64,000 nucleotides of DNA from Clostridiales bacterium. Lineage in GTDB: Bacteria; Bacillota; Clostridia; Christensenellales; CAG-314. The position numbers were made by a program, and so were the translations under genes. Of this stretch, positions 16,615 through 25,342 are shown in pieces. The notes below the pieces were generated by a model. It made no database searches. It had not been told where the DNA came from and worked only from the letters and a program-made list of their open reading frames with translations. The stretch's first letter is position 1, and each line of letters opens with the position of its first letter. Location: NCBI GenBank assembly GCA_022508305.1, contig JAFLVM010000001.1, forward strand, positions 61,347 to 125,346, given 5' to 3'.

Positions 16615-17208
16615 ATGTTTAATTATATTTACGGCGAAATAGTAGATTTTGGCAATTCTACCGTTGTGGTGGATGTGAACGGCGTAGGATTTGAGCTGTC
16701 CGTTTCGGGATTCACCATGGCAGATTGTCAAATAGGACAAAAGCAACGTTTGTATACCTACATGCAGGTCAAAGAGGACGACATTTCTCTGTTCGGGTTT
16801 TCCACTTTGGAAGAAAAGAAGATGTTTTTGCTCCTCATTTCCGTATCGGGTATTGGTTGCAAGGTAGCGCAGGCGATACTTTCGGGAATGGACAGCAACA
16901 GCTTGGCCCTTGCAATCTTCAACGGCGACACCCGTCTGCTAACCAAGATTAAAGGCTTAGGCAAAAAGACTGCCGAACGCCTTGTTCTCGAACTAAAAGA
17001 AAAGGTCGTGGTGGATGCGGTGGAAATGGTGCTTCCCATCACGCAAAACCCAGACTTGCAAATTAACAAAGATATGCAAAACGCCATAGCCGTGCTTGTT
17101 TCTCTCGGCAAAAGTCAAGCGGACGCGGAAAAACTTGTAGACGCGGCGGCAAAGTTGGGCGCGACAACTACCGAAGAGCTTATCAACATGGCGTTCAGAA
17201 TTAACTAA
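16615..17208 (+). CDS. ruvA: Holliday junction branch-migration protein RuvA
   Basis: A 197-residue junction-binding subunit. The N-terminal OB domain (about 1-62) is followed by helix-hairpin-helix elements ([12 protein letters not shown] and [18 protein letters not shown]) and a C-terminal domain that contacts RuvB. GGTGAGA precedes the ATG. It is co-transcribed with ruvC and ruvB. Confidence 0.97.
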   Translation: MFNYIYGEIVDFGNSTVVVDVNGVGFELSVSGFTMADCQIGQKQRLYTYMQVKEDDISLFGFSTLEEKKMFLLLISVSGIGCKVAQAILSGMDSNSLALAIFNGDTRLLTKIKGLGKKTAERLVLELKEKVVVDAVEMVLPITQNPDLQINKDMQNAIAVLVSLGKSQADAEKLVDAAAKLGATTTEELINMAFRIN

Positions 17209-17224
17209 CGAAAACAGGTACACT

Positions 17225-18280
17225 ATGGAACAACAACTGTTTACAAGTACACTTAACGAAAGGGAACGTGATACGGAAAACATCCTTCGCCCAAAGAATT
17301 TCGAGGACTACGTCGGTCAGGACAAGGTGAAGGAAAACATGTCCGTATACATAAAGGCGGCGTTGTCGCGTGGCGAAAGTTTGGACCACGTGCTTCTTTA
17401 CGGGCCACCGGGATTGGGAAAAACCACCCTTGCGCACATTATTGCCAACGAAATGGGCGTACCAATCACGATAACGAGCGGTTCGGCAATCCCGGGCAAG
17501 TTCGATTTGTCGGCAATACTGTCCAAACTCAAACCTAACGAAGTACTGTTCATTGACGAAATTCACCGCTTGAACAGCAGTCTTGAGGAAATCCTGTACC
17601 CTGCAATGGAAGATTACCGCCTCGACTTCGTGGTGGGCAAGGGTCCCAGCGCAACAAGCGTAAATATCAAACTGGAAAAGTTTACCCTAATTGGCGCAAC
17701 TACCAAAGCTGGCAATCTTGCAGCGCCATTACGCGACAGATTTGGCGTGCAAATGCGCCTTGTACTGTACACGCCCGAGCAGTTAACGGGCATAGTGTTG
17801 AAATCTGCTAAAAAGTTGGGTACGGTAATTGACGAAAAAGCCGCATACGAAATTGCGCGCAGAAGCAGAGGCACCCCCCGTATTGCGAACAGACTGTTGA
17901 AACGCGTTCGCGACTTTGCCGAAGTACTTGCCGACGGCAACATTACCTACGACGTTACCCTCAACGCTATGAACGTTATGGAAGTGGACGAACTGGGATT
18001 GGACGCGGTAGACAAGAATATTCTAACCACAATCATAGACAAGTTTAGCGGCGGCCCCGTTGGTTTAGATACGCTTGCATCCGCTACGGGCGAGGACACG
18101 CAAACAATCGAGGACGTTTACGAGCCTTACTTGTTGCAACTCGGGTTTATTGCCCGCACACCGAGAGGACGCGTGTGTATGCCCAACGCTTACAAGCATT
18201 TGGGTAGAAAGCTGTCCAAAGAACGCATGGAAATGCTGTCAATCTACGTAGACAACGACGAAAACAATGAAGACGAGTGA
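17225..18280 (+). CDS. ruvB: Holliday junction branch-migration ATPase RuvB
   Basis: Hexameric AAA+ motor driving branch migration. The 351-residue protein has Walker [13 protein letters not shown] (about residues 59-70), Walker [10 protein letters not shown] (about 108), sensor 1 IGATTKAG, and the C-terminal winged-helix domain with [10 protein letters not shown]. Its last 14 nt overlap the start of queA, so the two are translated from one message. Confidence 0.98.
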   Translation: MEQQLFTSTLNERERDTENILRPKNFEDYVGQDKVKENMSVYIKAALSRGESLDHVLLYGPPGLGKTTLAHIIANEMGVPITITSGSAIPGKFDLSAILSKLKPNEVLFIDEIHRLNSSLEEILYPAMEDYRLDFVVGKGPSATSVNIKLEKFTLIGATTKAGNLAAPLRDRFGVQMRLVLYTPEQLTGIVLKSAKKLGTVIDEKAAYEIARRSRGTPRIANRLLKRVRDFAEVLADGNITYDVTLNAMNVMEVDELGLDAVDKNILTTIIDKFSGGPVGLDTLASATGEDTQTIEDVYEPYLLQLGFIARTPRGRVCMPNAYKHLGRKLSKERMEMLSIYVDNDENNEDE

Positions 18281-19289
18281 TTTTTACTACGATTTGCCCG
18301 AAGAGTTGATTGCGCAACACCCCGTTGAACCGCGCGACAGTTCTCGGTTGCTTATTTACGATCGCCAAACGAAAAGCATTGCGCACAAACACTTTTACGA
18401 TATTGTGGACTATTTGCAAAAAGGCGACGTGCTTGTTGTCAACAATACTAAGGTTTTGCCCGCGCGTATCTATGGAGCAAAGGAGCATACAGGGGGCAGA
18501 ATTGAGTTTTTGCTGCTGAAACGCCTCGACTTGACGCACTGGGAAGTTATTTTGAAGCCCGGTCGCATTGCAAAGGTGGGCGCGGTGTTCTGCTTTGGTG
18601 ACAAGCTCAAAGCGCGCGTGGATTCGATAGGCGAGGACGGCAGCCGAATAGTGGAGTTCCTGTACGACGGCGTATTTGAAACTATCTTAGCCGAAATAGG
18701 CGAAATGCCTTTGCCGCCGTATATTAGGGAAAAACTGCAAGACAAAACGCGTTACAATACCGTTTATTCCAAGGTGGACGGTTCGGCGGCTGCGCCCACT
18801 GCGGGATTACATTTTACCAAGGAGCTTATAGAAAAGGTCAAAGCAAAGGGCGTCGAGTTTGTAGAGGTGCTTTTGCACGTTGGTCTTGGCACGTTTCGCC
18901 CTGTAAAAGTTGACGACGTGACGCAGCATCACATGCACTCGGAGTACTACGCGGTGTCTCAACACGCAGCGGAAGTTATCAACAAGGCAAAATCAGAAGG
19001 CAGACGGGTGATTTGCGTGGGAACAACGAGCGTACGCACCTTGGAAAGCGCGGCGGACGAAAACGAACTATTACGCGAGTGTTCAGGCGATACGGAAATC
19101 TTCATCTATCCGCCCTACAAATTTAAGGTGGTAGATAGTCTTATCACTAACTTCCACCTGCCCGAAAGCACGCTTATTATGTTAGTTTCCTCCCTTTGCA
19201 GCCGTGAAGAAATACTCGACGTATACAAAACGGCTGTAGAGGAGAAGTACCGTTTTTTTTCTTTCGGCGACGCGATGTTCATATTATAG
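18267..19289 (+). CDS. queA: S-adenosylmethionine:tRNA ribosyltransferase-isomerase
   Basis: Makes epoxyqueuosine from preQ1-modified tRNA using the ribosyl part of S-adenosylmethionine. The 340-residue protein starts [19 protein letters not shown] and contains [24 protein letters not shown] and [10 protein letters not shown], all typical of QueA. It overlaps ruvB by 14 nt, and tgt follows, so two steps of queuosine formation are together. Confidence 0.97.
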   Translation: MKTSDFYYDLPEELIAQHPVEPRDSSRLLIYDRQTKSIAHKHFYDIVDYLQKGDVLVVNNTKVLPARIYGAKEHTGGRIEFLLLKRLDLTHWEVILKPGRIAKVGAVFCFGDKLKARVDSIGEDGSRIVEFLYDGVFETILAEIGEMPLPPYIREKLQDKTRYNTVYSKVDGSAAAPTAGLHFTKELIEKVKAKGVEFVEVLLHVGLGTFRPVKVDDVTQHHMHSEYYAVSQHAAEVINKAKSEGRRVICVGTTSVRTLESAADENELLRECSGDTEIFIYPPYKFKVVDSLITNFHLPESTLIMLVSSLCSREEILDVYKTAVEEKYRFFSFGDAMFIL

Positions 19290-19325
19290 GTAAAACATAA
19301 CAAATTAGAAGAAGTTGTAAAGTAA

Positions 19326-20441
<1,116 letters not shown>

Positions 20442-20471
20442 AAAAAGCGGCAACCTAATTACACAATTCTA

Positions 20472-20500
20472 TTGCTTTTTTGTGTTAAATTAGATATAAT
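20472..20500 (+). promoter_or_regulatory. yajC promoter
   Basis: TTGCTT (20472-20477), 17-nt spacer, TATAAT (20495-20500). Confidence 0.7.
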
Positions 20501-20531
20501 AATAAAAAAGCAACTCAACAAGGAGATAAAC

Positions 20532-20933
20532 ATGTTAGAACTTTTGAATTTTTTTGAAGATGGCGGTGACGGTGGTAACACGGGTAGTGGTTTCCCCTCG
20601 TGGGCAATGTACGTCATATTTGGCGTTTTGATTGTCGGTATGGTTTTGTTGATGATCATACCTCAAAGAAGACAAAAGAAAAAGGCGCAAGAAATGATGG
20701 CTCAGCTTGCTGTTGGTAGCATAGTTACCACAATTGGCGGCATTGTCGGCGAAGTAGTGGAACTTGACGACAAACACATCTGGTTGCTTACAGGCACAGG
20801 CGACAACAAGACCACTATGCAATTCGTACGTCAGGCAATTCACTCGATTGCTCCTGCTCCCGGTTCTCCCGAAGCAGAGGCGGAAGCCAAGGCAGAAAGG
20901 GAAAAAGCTGACGAAGTGGATGAAATCAAATAG
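20532..20933 (+). CDS. yajC: preprotein translocase accessory subunit YajC
   Basis: A 133-residue single-span inner-membrane protein. A short N-terminal stretch rich in Gly/Asp is followed by one hydrophobic helix (about residues 25-44) and the conserved PQRRQKKKAQEMMAQL and GSIVTTIGGIVGEVV segments. The C terminus is Ala/Glu/Lys-rich. YajC associates with SecDF and SecYEG. The true start is ATG 20532 with AAGGAGA; the open frame extends to 20472 through the promoter. The place between tgt and the SecD-like gene fits. Confidence 0.93.
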   Translation: MLELLNFFEDGGDGGNTGSGFPSWAMYVIFGVLIVGMVLLMIIPQRRQKKKAQEMMAQLAVGSIVTTIGGIVGEVVELDDKHIWLLTGTGDNKTTMQFVRQAIHSIAPAPGSPEAEAEAKAEREKADEVDEIK

Positions 20934-20952
20934 TTTAGCATAAAACGAAATT

Positions 20953-20989
20953 CCTCCGAATAGAATTTAGTACTATTCGGAGGTTTTTT
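20953..20989 (+). terminator. terminator whose 3' arm is the next gene's ribosome binding site
   Basis: Perfect 11-bp stem CCTCCGAATAG / CTATTCGGAGG, 9-nt loop, then TTTTTT. The GGAGG of the right arm is the only Shine-Dalgarno sequence of the gene starting at 20990. Confidence 0.9.
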
Positions 20990-21364
20990 ATGGAAAAAAG
21001 CGTTAGAAAATCATTTATATTACAATCACTCAAATCAGGTGTACTGTCCTTTGTTTTTTCCTGCGTTGGCGTGTTAATTTTGGCGCTTATTGCAAAATTG
21101 TGCAACATTGGCGACAAAGCGCTGCCCATCATCAATCAGGTACTCAAGGTCATAGCAGTGGCAATCGGCACGCTCATTTCCGTCAAAGATGAAAAGTTTT
21201 TGCTGAAGGCTCTAATCGGCGCGGTTATTTTCTGGCTGTTGTCCTTTGCTCTTTACGCAATCATGGGCGGCGCTTTTAACTTCGGTCAAATTGCCCTTGA
21301 TCTCGGTATAGCATTAGTCGTTGCGATTGTGGTTGCTCTCATCAAAAGCCGTAGAGCTGCGTAA
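20990..21364 (+). CDS. TIGR04086-like membrane protein (YrzE-related)
   Basis: A 124-residue integral membrane protein with about four hydrophobic helices (roughly 13-37, 45-60, 69-92 and 98-118) and basic ends. Size, topology and place beside yajC and secD match the TIGR04086/YrzE group, of unknown function. The ATG follows directly after the T tract of a strong terminator, and its ribosome binding site GGAGG is sequestered in that hairpin, so expression would need read-through and opening of the stem. Confidence 0.75.
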   Translation: MEKSVRKSFILQSLKSGVLSFVFSCVGVLILALIAKLCNIGDKALPIINQVLKVIAVAIGTLISVKDEKFLLKALIGAVIFWLLSFALYAIMGGAFNFGQIALDLGIALVVAIVVALIKSRRAA

Positions 21365-21402
21365 TGCGCGTTAGCAATTTCGAATTTGAACTAAACAAAA
21401 AG

Positions 21403-21437
21403 GCAGTTGCTTGTGTGGAAAATGCAACTGCTTTTTT
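21403..21437 (+). terminator. intrinsic terminator after the TIGR04086-like gene
   Basis: GCAGTTGC / GCAACTGC with a 13-nt loop, then TTTTTT. Confidence 0.88.
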
Positions 21438-21441
21438 ACGC

Positions 21442-21523
21442 AAAAAATAGGCGGACTTCGTAAGCAACCTATCCAACGTTAAGCGCCACCGACGAGAAGT
21501 TTTGTACTTCATGCCTCACCTAT
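21442..21523 (-). ncRNA. candidate small RNA on the minus strand, about 80 nt
   Basis: A minus-strand promoter (21530-21558) starts RNA near 21523. On that strand there is a hairpin GAAGT-ACAAA-ACTTC, and near the 3' end a nested GGA/TCC arm and ATAGG / CCTAT pairing directly followed by six T, which looks like a weak terminator. No ribosome binding site or long frame is inside. I know no matching family; it is not SRP RNA, 6S RNA or tmRNA as far as conserved segments show. The plus strand here is otherwise empty. Confidence 0.4.
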
Positions 21524-21529
21524 GCTTTG

Positions 21530-21558
21530 ATTATAAATATTTCAACGGTAAAAATCAA
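21530..21558 (-). promoter_or_regulatory. minus-strand promoter in the yajC-secD gap
   Basis: On the minus strand: TTGATT (plus 21553-21558), 17-nt spacer, TATAAT (plus 21530-21535). Confidence 0.6.
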
Positions 21559-21640
21559 CCATTTAAACGTAAAAGTCTGCTTTAATATAATATTATATAA
21601 ATTTTATATCTTTTTGACGTTGTAAAAATTCGAAAAATAA

Positions 21641-21669
21641 TTGACTATTTCGGTACTTGCTATTATAAT
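21641..21669 (+). promoter_or_regulatory. promoter of the SecD-like gene
   Basis: TTGACT (21641-21646), 17-nt spacer, TATAAT (21664-21669). Confidence 0.8.
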
Positions 21670-21707
21670 AGAATGGTTAAGTTAGGCAAAAGTCAAGGAG
21701 ACTAATA

Positions 21708-23021
21708 ATGACTACAACGACAAAGAAAGTTTTGATTGCCATATTTTTAGGCTTGCTGTTCTGCGGAATAGTGGTTTTGGGTGTATTTGAGTTTATTCCC
21801 GACTACGAGGTTGGCGAATATGGTATTTATCAATCCATAAGCGAAAGAATAACAAAGAGTGGCGCTTTTACCGACACTAAGCAAGCTACGTACACGGTAG
21901 AACTGGACGAGGACGTTGACATCAAGTCCGTTCAATCTGCTATCAAGGCGCGCCTGCAAAAGAGTTTTGGTTACTACGGCGTACAAATGTGCTACGACGA
22001 AGAAAGCAACCAGCTCACAATTACTATACCCAACAACGGTTTGACAAGCAGTCTGCCAAGAGTAGAAGAGGACGAGGACGGTAGCGTCGTTATCAACCGC
22101 GGCAGTCTTGCCAAAAGCGTTTTGGAACGTGTCTCGGCAGTCGGCAAGTTAGAGGTGCTGAACAGCAGCAGCTACTCCGATAGCGCTGTAATTCTTAAGG
22201 AAGAGCACTTCAAGAGAGCCACTGTTAAAACCTACGTTAGCGGAACTAACACTTGGTACATCTGCCAAGTAAGATTAACCGCCGAAGGTACGGAAATTGC
22301 AAATGGCAACTTTACCGTTGGAAGCACCTACTACTATGCTGTTGACGGAGCGGTGGAAAACATTGCCGTTTACAGCAGTAACGGAACATTCCAGTTGTAC
22401 TCTCACGAAAAAGAGGAAGCCGACATTTTTGCCGGATATGTTAAGACAGGTTCGCTCGGAGCAACCCTTACGTTGGAAGAATCGGTAGACGTTGTAAACT
22501 CCTTTGGTTGGATTTACATGTTGATCTTCTGCTTGGTGGTAGTAGCAAGCTTTGTTTACGCTGCAGTTCGCTACAAGGGACTGAGCGTAGTGCCGATTAT
22601 TATGCAGTTGCTTGCAATTGTAATTTACGTACTGTTTGCTGGACTTGCGTACACCGAAATCTTTAACGTTGCCTCGGCAATAGGAACGTTTATCGTATAC
22701 GCGTTTATGTCCTTCTTCAGCTGGATGACATTCGAGAGAATTCGCGCTCGCCTTGCTGACAACAAGACCTACACATGGGCAAGACACATGGCGTTCGACA
22801 AGAGAACCAATATCATCAGTATAATTGCTCACGGAGCATTGTTGGTACTTGGTATTATACTTTGGGTTATTCCCTCAGTTGTAACCGCTCCTTTGGGTTG
22901 TGTGTTCGTATACGGCGCAGTGCTTTCATTCGTCGTAACGTTCGGTCTCAACAGACTGTTTACCCTTGCCCTTTCGCCTTACTTCGAAAACGTAGGCAGA
23001 AAAGCCAAGGCAAGCAAATAA
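21708..23021 (+). CDS. divergent SecD-like membrane protein
   Basis: A 437-residue protein with SecD layout: one N-terminal helix (about 7-29), a large extracytoplasmic region (30-265), then about five helices. SecD-like motifs remain: YVKTGSLGATLTLEESV (244-260, the AGALP region of SecD) and TFERIRARLADNKT (341-354). Aligned from FERIR, the proton-relay aspartate of the VDANVLIFERI motif is Phe336. No secF follows; recJ is next. Gene order (tgt, yajC, this gene, recJ, relA) places it exactly where secD/secDF lies in Clostridia. Loss of the proton-driven step is inferred; the remaining function is unknown. Confidence 0.75.
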   Translation: MTTTTKKVLIAIFLGLLFCGIVVLGVFEFIPDYEVGEYGIYQSISERITKSGAFTDTKQATYTVELDEDVDIKSVQSAIKARLQKSFGYYGVQMCYDEESNQLTITIPNNGLTSSLPRVEEDEDGSVVINRGSLAKSVLERVSAVGKLEVLNSSSYSDSAVILKEEHFKRATVKTYVSGTNTWYICQVRLTAEGTEIANGNFTVGSTYYYAVDGAVENIAVYSSNGTFQLYSHEKEEADIFAGYVKTGSLGATLTLEESVDVVNSFGWIYMLIFCLVVVASFVYAAVRYKGLSVVPIIMQLLAIVIYVLFAGLAYTEIFNVASAIGTFIVYAFMSFFSWMTFERIRARLADNKTYTWARHMAFDKRTNIISIIAHGALLVLGIILWVIPSVVTAPLGCVFVYGAVLSFVVTFGLNRLFTLALSPYFENVGRKAKASK

Positions 23022-23044
23022 TCATTTAACATTAAAGTTGCGCG

Positions 23045-23077
23045 CAGCCTTCTAAACATATAGAAGGCTGTTGTATT
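23045..23077 (+). terminator. probable terminator between the SecD-like gene and recJ
   Basis: Perfect 9-bp stem CAGCCTTCT / AGAAGGCTG with an 8-nt loop; only a short T-rich tract follows. Confidence 0.6.
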
Positions 23078-23086
23078 ATCTAAAGT

Positions 23087-25330
23087 ATGAAACCAAGGTA
23101 TGTAAAACGTCCTTTTGCGGATGACAGCGTAAAATTTCTCACTGACAGGGGCTTTTCGCAATCTATTGCGGAAATACTTTCCGCGCGCGGTGTGAACGAA
23201 GACAGTTTCGGCGATTTTGCTGGTGACAGTCTTGTTTTTCACTCGCCCTTTGAAATGGCAAACATGTCTGAGGCAGTAGAGACGGTAAACTACGTCATCG
23301 AGTGCGGCGGTAGCATACTTATCTACGGCGATTACGACGCGGACGGTCTGACTGCAAGCAGTATACTTTCGCTGTTCTTTACCGACAACGGAGTAGACAA
23401 CGACGTCATCATTCCCACGCGCGACGAGGGGTACGGCTTGCACGCGGAAAACGTTTTTCGTGCTTTTGAAAACAAGTTTTACGACCTTGTCATTACGGTG
23501 GACTGCGGTATATCTAACGCCGACGAGGTGGATAAAATTGTGTCAGAACTGGGCGTTGAGGTAATTGTAACCGACCACCACGAGCTGCCGCAGGTCTTGC
23601 CAAGCTGTATTTGTGTCAATCCGAAAATCGGTTATCCTTTCCCCTACCTTGCCGGCGCGGGCGTGGCCTGGAAGCTCGTGGAGGCGTTGTCAAATCGCGA
23701 AACGGCTTTGAAGTACGTTGATCTTGCCTGTATAGGTACCATTGGCGACATAATGCCAATGCGGGACGAAAACCGCTCCATAGTCAAAATGGGACTTGCA
23801 AACTTCCGTCACAAGAGTCTTTTGAAGCTTGCGGAGCTGTCCAATTGCGCAAAGGTAATTACGGCAAGTGACGTTGCAATGCGTATTGCGCCCAAAATTA
23901 ACGCCGCAGGTCGCGTTGGTGAACCCAATGCCGCTTTGTCCGTTCTTTTATGTCGCGACAGGGTTGATTTAGCAAAAACTAACAAGTTAATGGAACTCAA
24001 CGAACAGCGCAGACGTCTACTGGACTGTATCATAGCCGAGTCGGATGAAATGTGCGACGACAGGAAAATAGCGCGAGAGAGAATGGTGTTTTTGTACAGC
24101 GACAGCTGGCAACACGGCTTGTTAGGCATTGTTGCCGCACGCTACAAGGAAAAGTACAAAGTTCCCGCCATCGTTATGACGTTAGACGGCGACGAATACG
24201 TCGGATCTGCTCGCGGAATAGAAACGCTCAACTTGTTTGACGTATTTTCTCAATGCGCTCACTGTCTTGTCAAATTCGGCGGACACAGAGCGTCTGTAGG
24301 CTTCAGCGTTGAAAAAAATCGTCTTGGGGAATTCCGTGAGGCGCTTGCAAACGCGCTTGACGGTTTGGACAGCGACCTCTTTGACAAATGCTTTTACTAC
24401 GACGTTGATTTAGGCAAGGATTGCAGCGCATCGGAAGTAATTGAAATTACGCAAAAATTACAGCCACTGTTGCCGCAAGACAAGATTATTTGCCGCGTAA
24501 CCGACACCGTAAAATTCGCCAACACTTTTGGCAAAGATGGAGCGCATTTGTCGGCGACTCTTGCAAGCGGACTGGAAATAAAGGGCTTTTTCAAATATAA
24601 TGCCTACGCGCCTATCATTCGCAACGGCGCCAACGTTGATCTTTTGTGTTCGTTGGAAATAGACGGCTTTACCAACAACGTTTGCGGCATAATAGAAGAC
24701 ATAACGCTGTGTAACTCCGTCTGCTTTGACGAGTTTTATCGGCTGAATTTGTTAAAGAATTTTTCTGCCGAGCAAGCGTCGTTCGTGAATGAAATCAACG
24801 TTGCGGATTTGTTGGCGTATGACAGCGTAGCGGTAGTGTTTGACGACTGCGAAACCTATCTTGCCTATTGCGAAAAATACGGCTTGTCCGACTATTACGT
24901 CGATATATTCTTTGACAACAGCGTCGCGCGCAAGACGGTTGTAATTTCACCCGTAGAAGATTACAATTTTAATAGATTTGACAGGGTACTGTACTTTAGT
25001 AACCCCAAAATGGCGCGTAAACTGTCGGGTAACGTCACCTACGTTCAGGTAAATCCCGCCAAGGAAGATTTGTATCAGCTTGAACTGACGCGTGAAGTGT
25101 GTACAAAGGCGTATTCTGCATTAAAGAACAAGGCTAAGTTTGACAGTTTAAAGGCGGTTTACGACAAATATCTTACGAGCGTCTTGTCCTACGCGCAATT
25201 CGTGGTGGCATTGCGTGTCTTTGAGGAACTAAAACTAATCAAAATTGTAGATAACTACACTGTGGAGTTTGACACGTCGGTGAAGAAAGATTTGGCGCAA
25301 TCGGCGATATTCAGAACTTTTCAAAATTAG
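23087..25330 (+). CDS. recJ: single-stranded-DNA-specific exonuclease RecJ
   Basis: DHH-family 5'-3' exonuclease in recombination and repair. The 747-residue protein has YGDYDADGLTASS (about 79-91), the VTVDCGISN motif, VTDHHELP (about 161) and the DHHA1 part with GGHRASVGFSVEK, followed by a long C-terminal extension of Firmicutes RecJ. No Shine-Dalgarno sequence precedes the ATG; TATTAT ends 7 nt before it, so a leaderless message is possible. It is 12 nt upstream of relA. Confidence 0.95.
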   Translation: MKPRYVKRPFADDSVKFLTDRGFSQSIAEILSARGVNEDSFGDFAGDSLVFHSPFEMANMSEAVETVNYVIECGGSILIYGDYDADGLTASSILSLFFTDNGVDNDVIIPTRDEGYGLHAENVFRAFENKFYDLVITVDCGISNADEVDKIVSELGVEVIVTDHHELPQVLPSCICVNPKIGYPFPYLAGAGVAWKLVEALSNRETALKYVDLACIGTIGDIMPMRDENRSIVKMGLANFRHKSLLKLAELSNCAKVITASDVAMRIAPKINAAGRVGEPNAALSVLLCRDRVDLAKTNKLMELNEQRRRLLDCIIAESDEMCDDRKIARERMVFLYSDSWQHGLLGIVAARYKEKYKVPAIVMTLDGDEYVGSARGIETLNLFDVFSQCAHCLVKFGGHRASVGFSVEKNRLGEFREALANALDGLDSDLFDKCFYYDVDLGKDCSASEVIEITQKLQPLLPQDKIICRVTDTVKFANTFGKDGAHLSATLASGLEIKGFFKYNAYAPIIRNGANVDLLCSLEIDGFTNNVCGIIEDITLCNSVCFDEFYRLNLLKNFSAEQASFVNEINVADLLAYDSVAVVFDDCETYLAYCEKYGLSDYYVDIFFDNSVARKTVVISPVEDYNFNRFDRVLYFSNPKMARKLSGNVTYVQVNPAKEDLYQLELTREVCTKAYSALKNKAKFDSLKAVYDKYLTSVLSYAQFVVALRVFEELKLIKIVDNYTVEFDTSVKKDLAQSAIFRTFQN

Positions 25331-25342
25331 AATCGGTGAACA

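Noticed and set aside
21442-21523. SRP RNA or 6S RNA for the minus-strand candidate
   Set aside because: The conserved GGAAG/AGCAG loop of SRP RNA is missing and the length is too short for 6S RNA.
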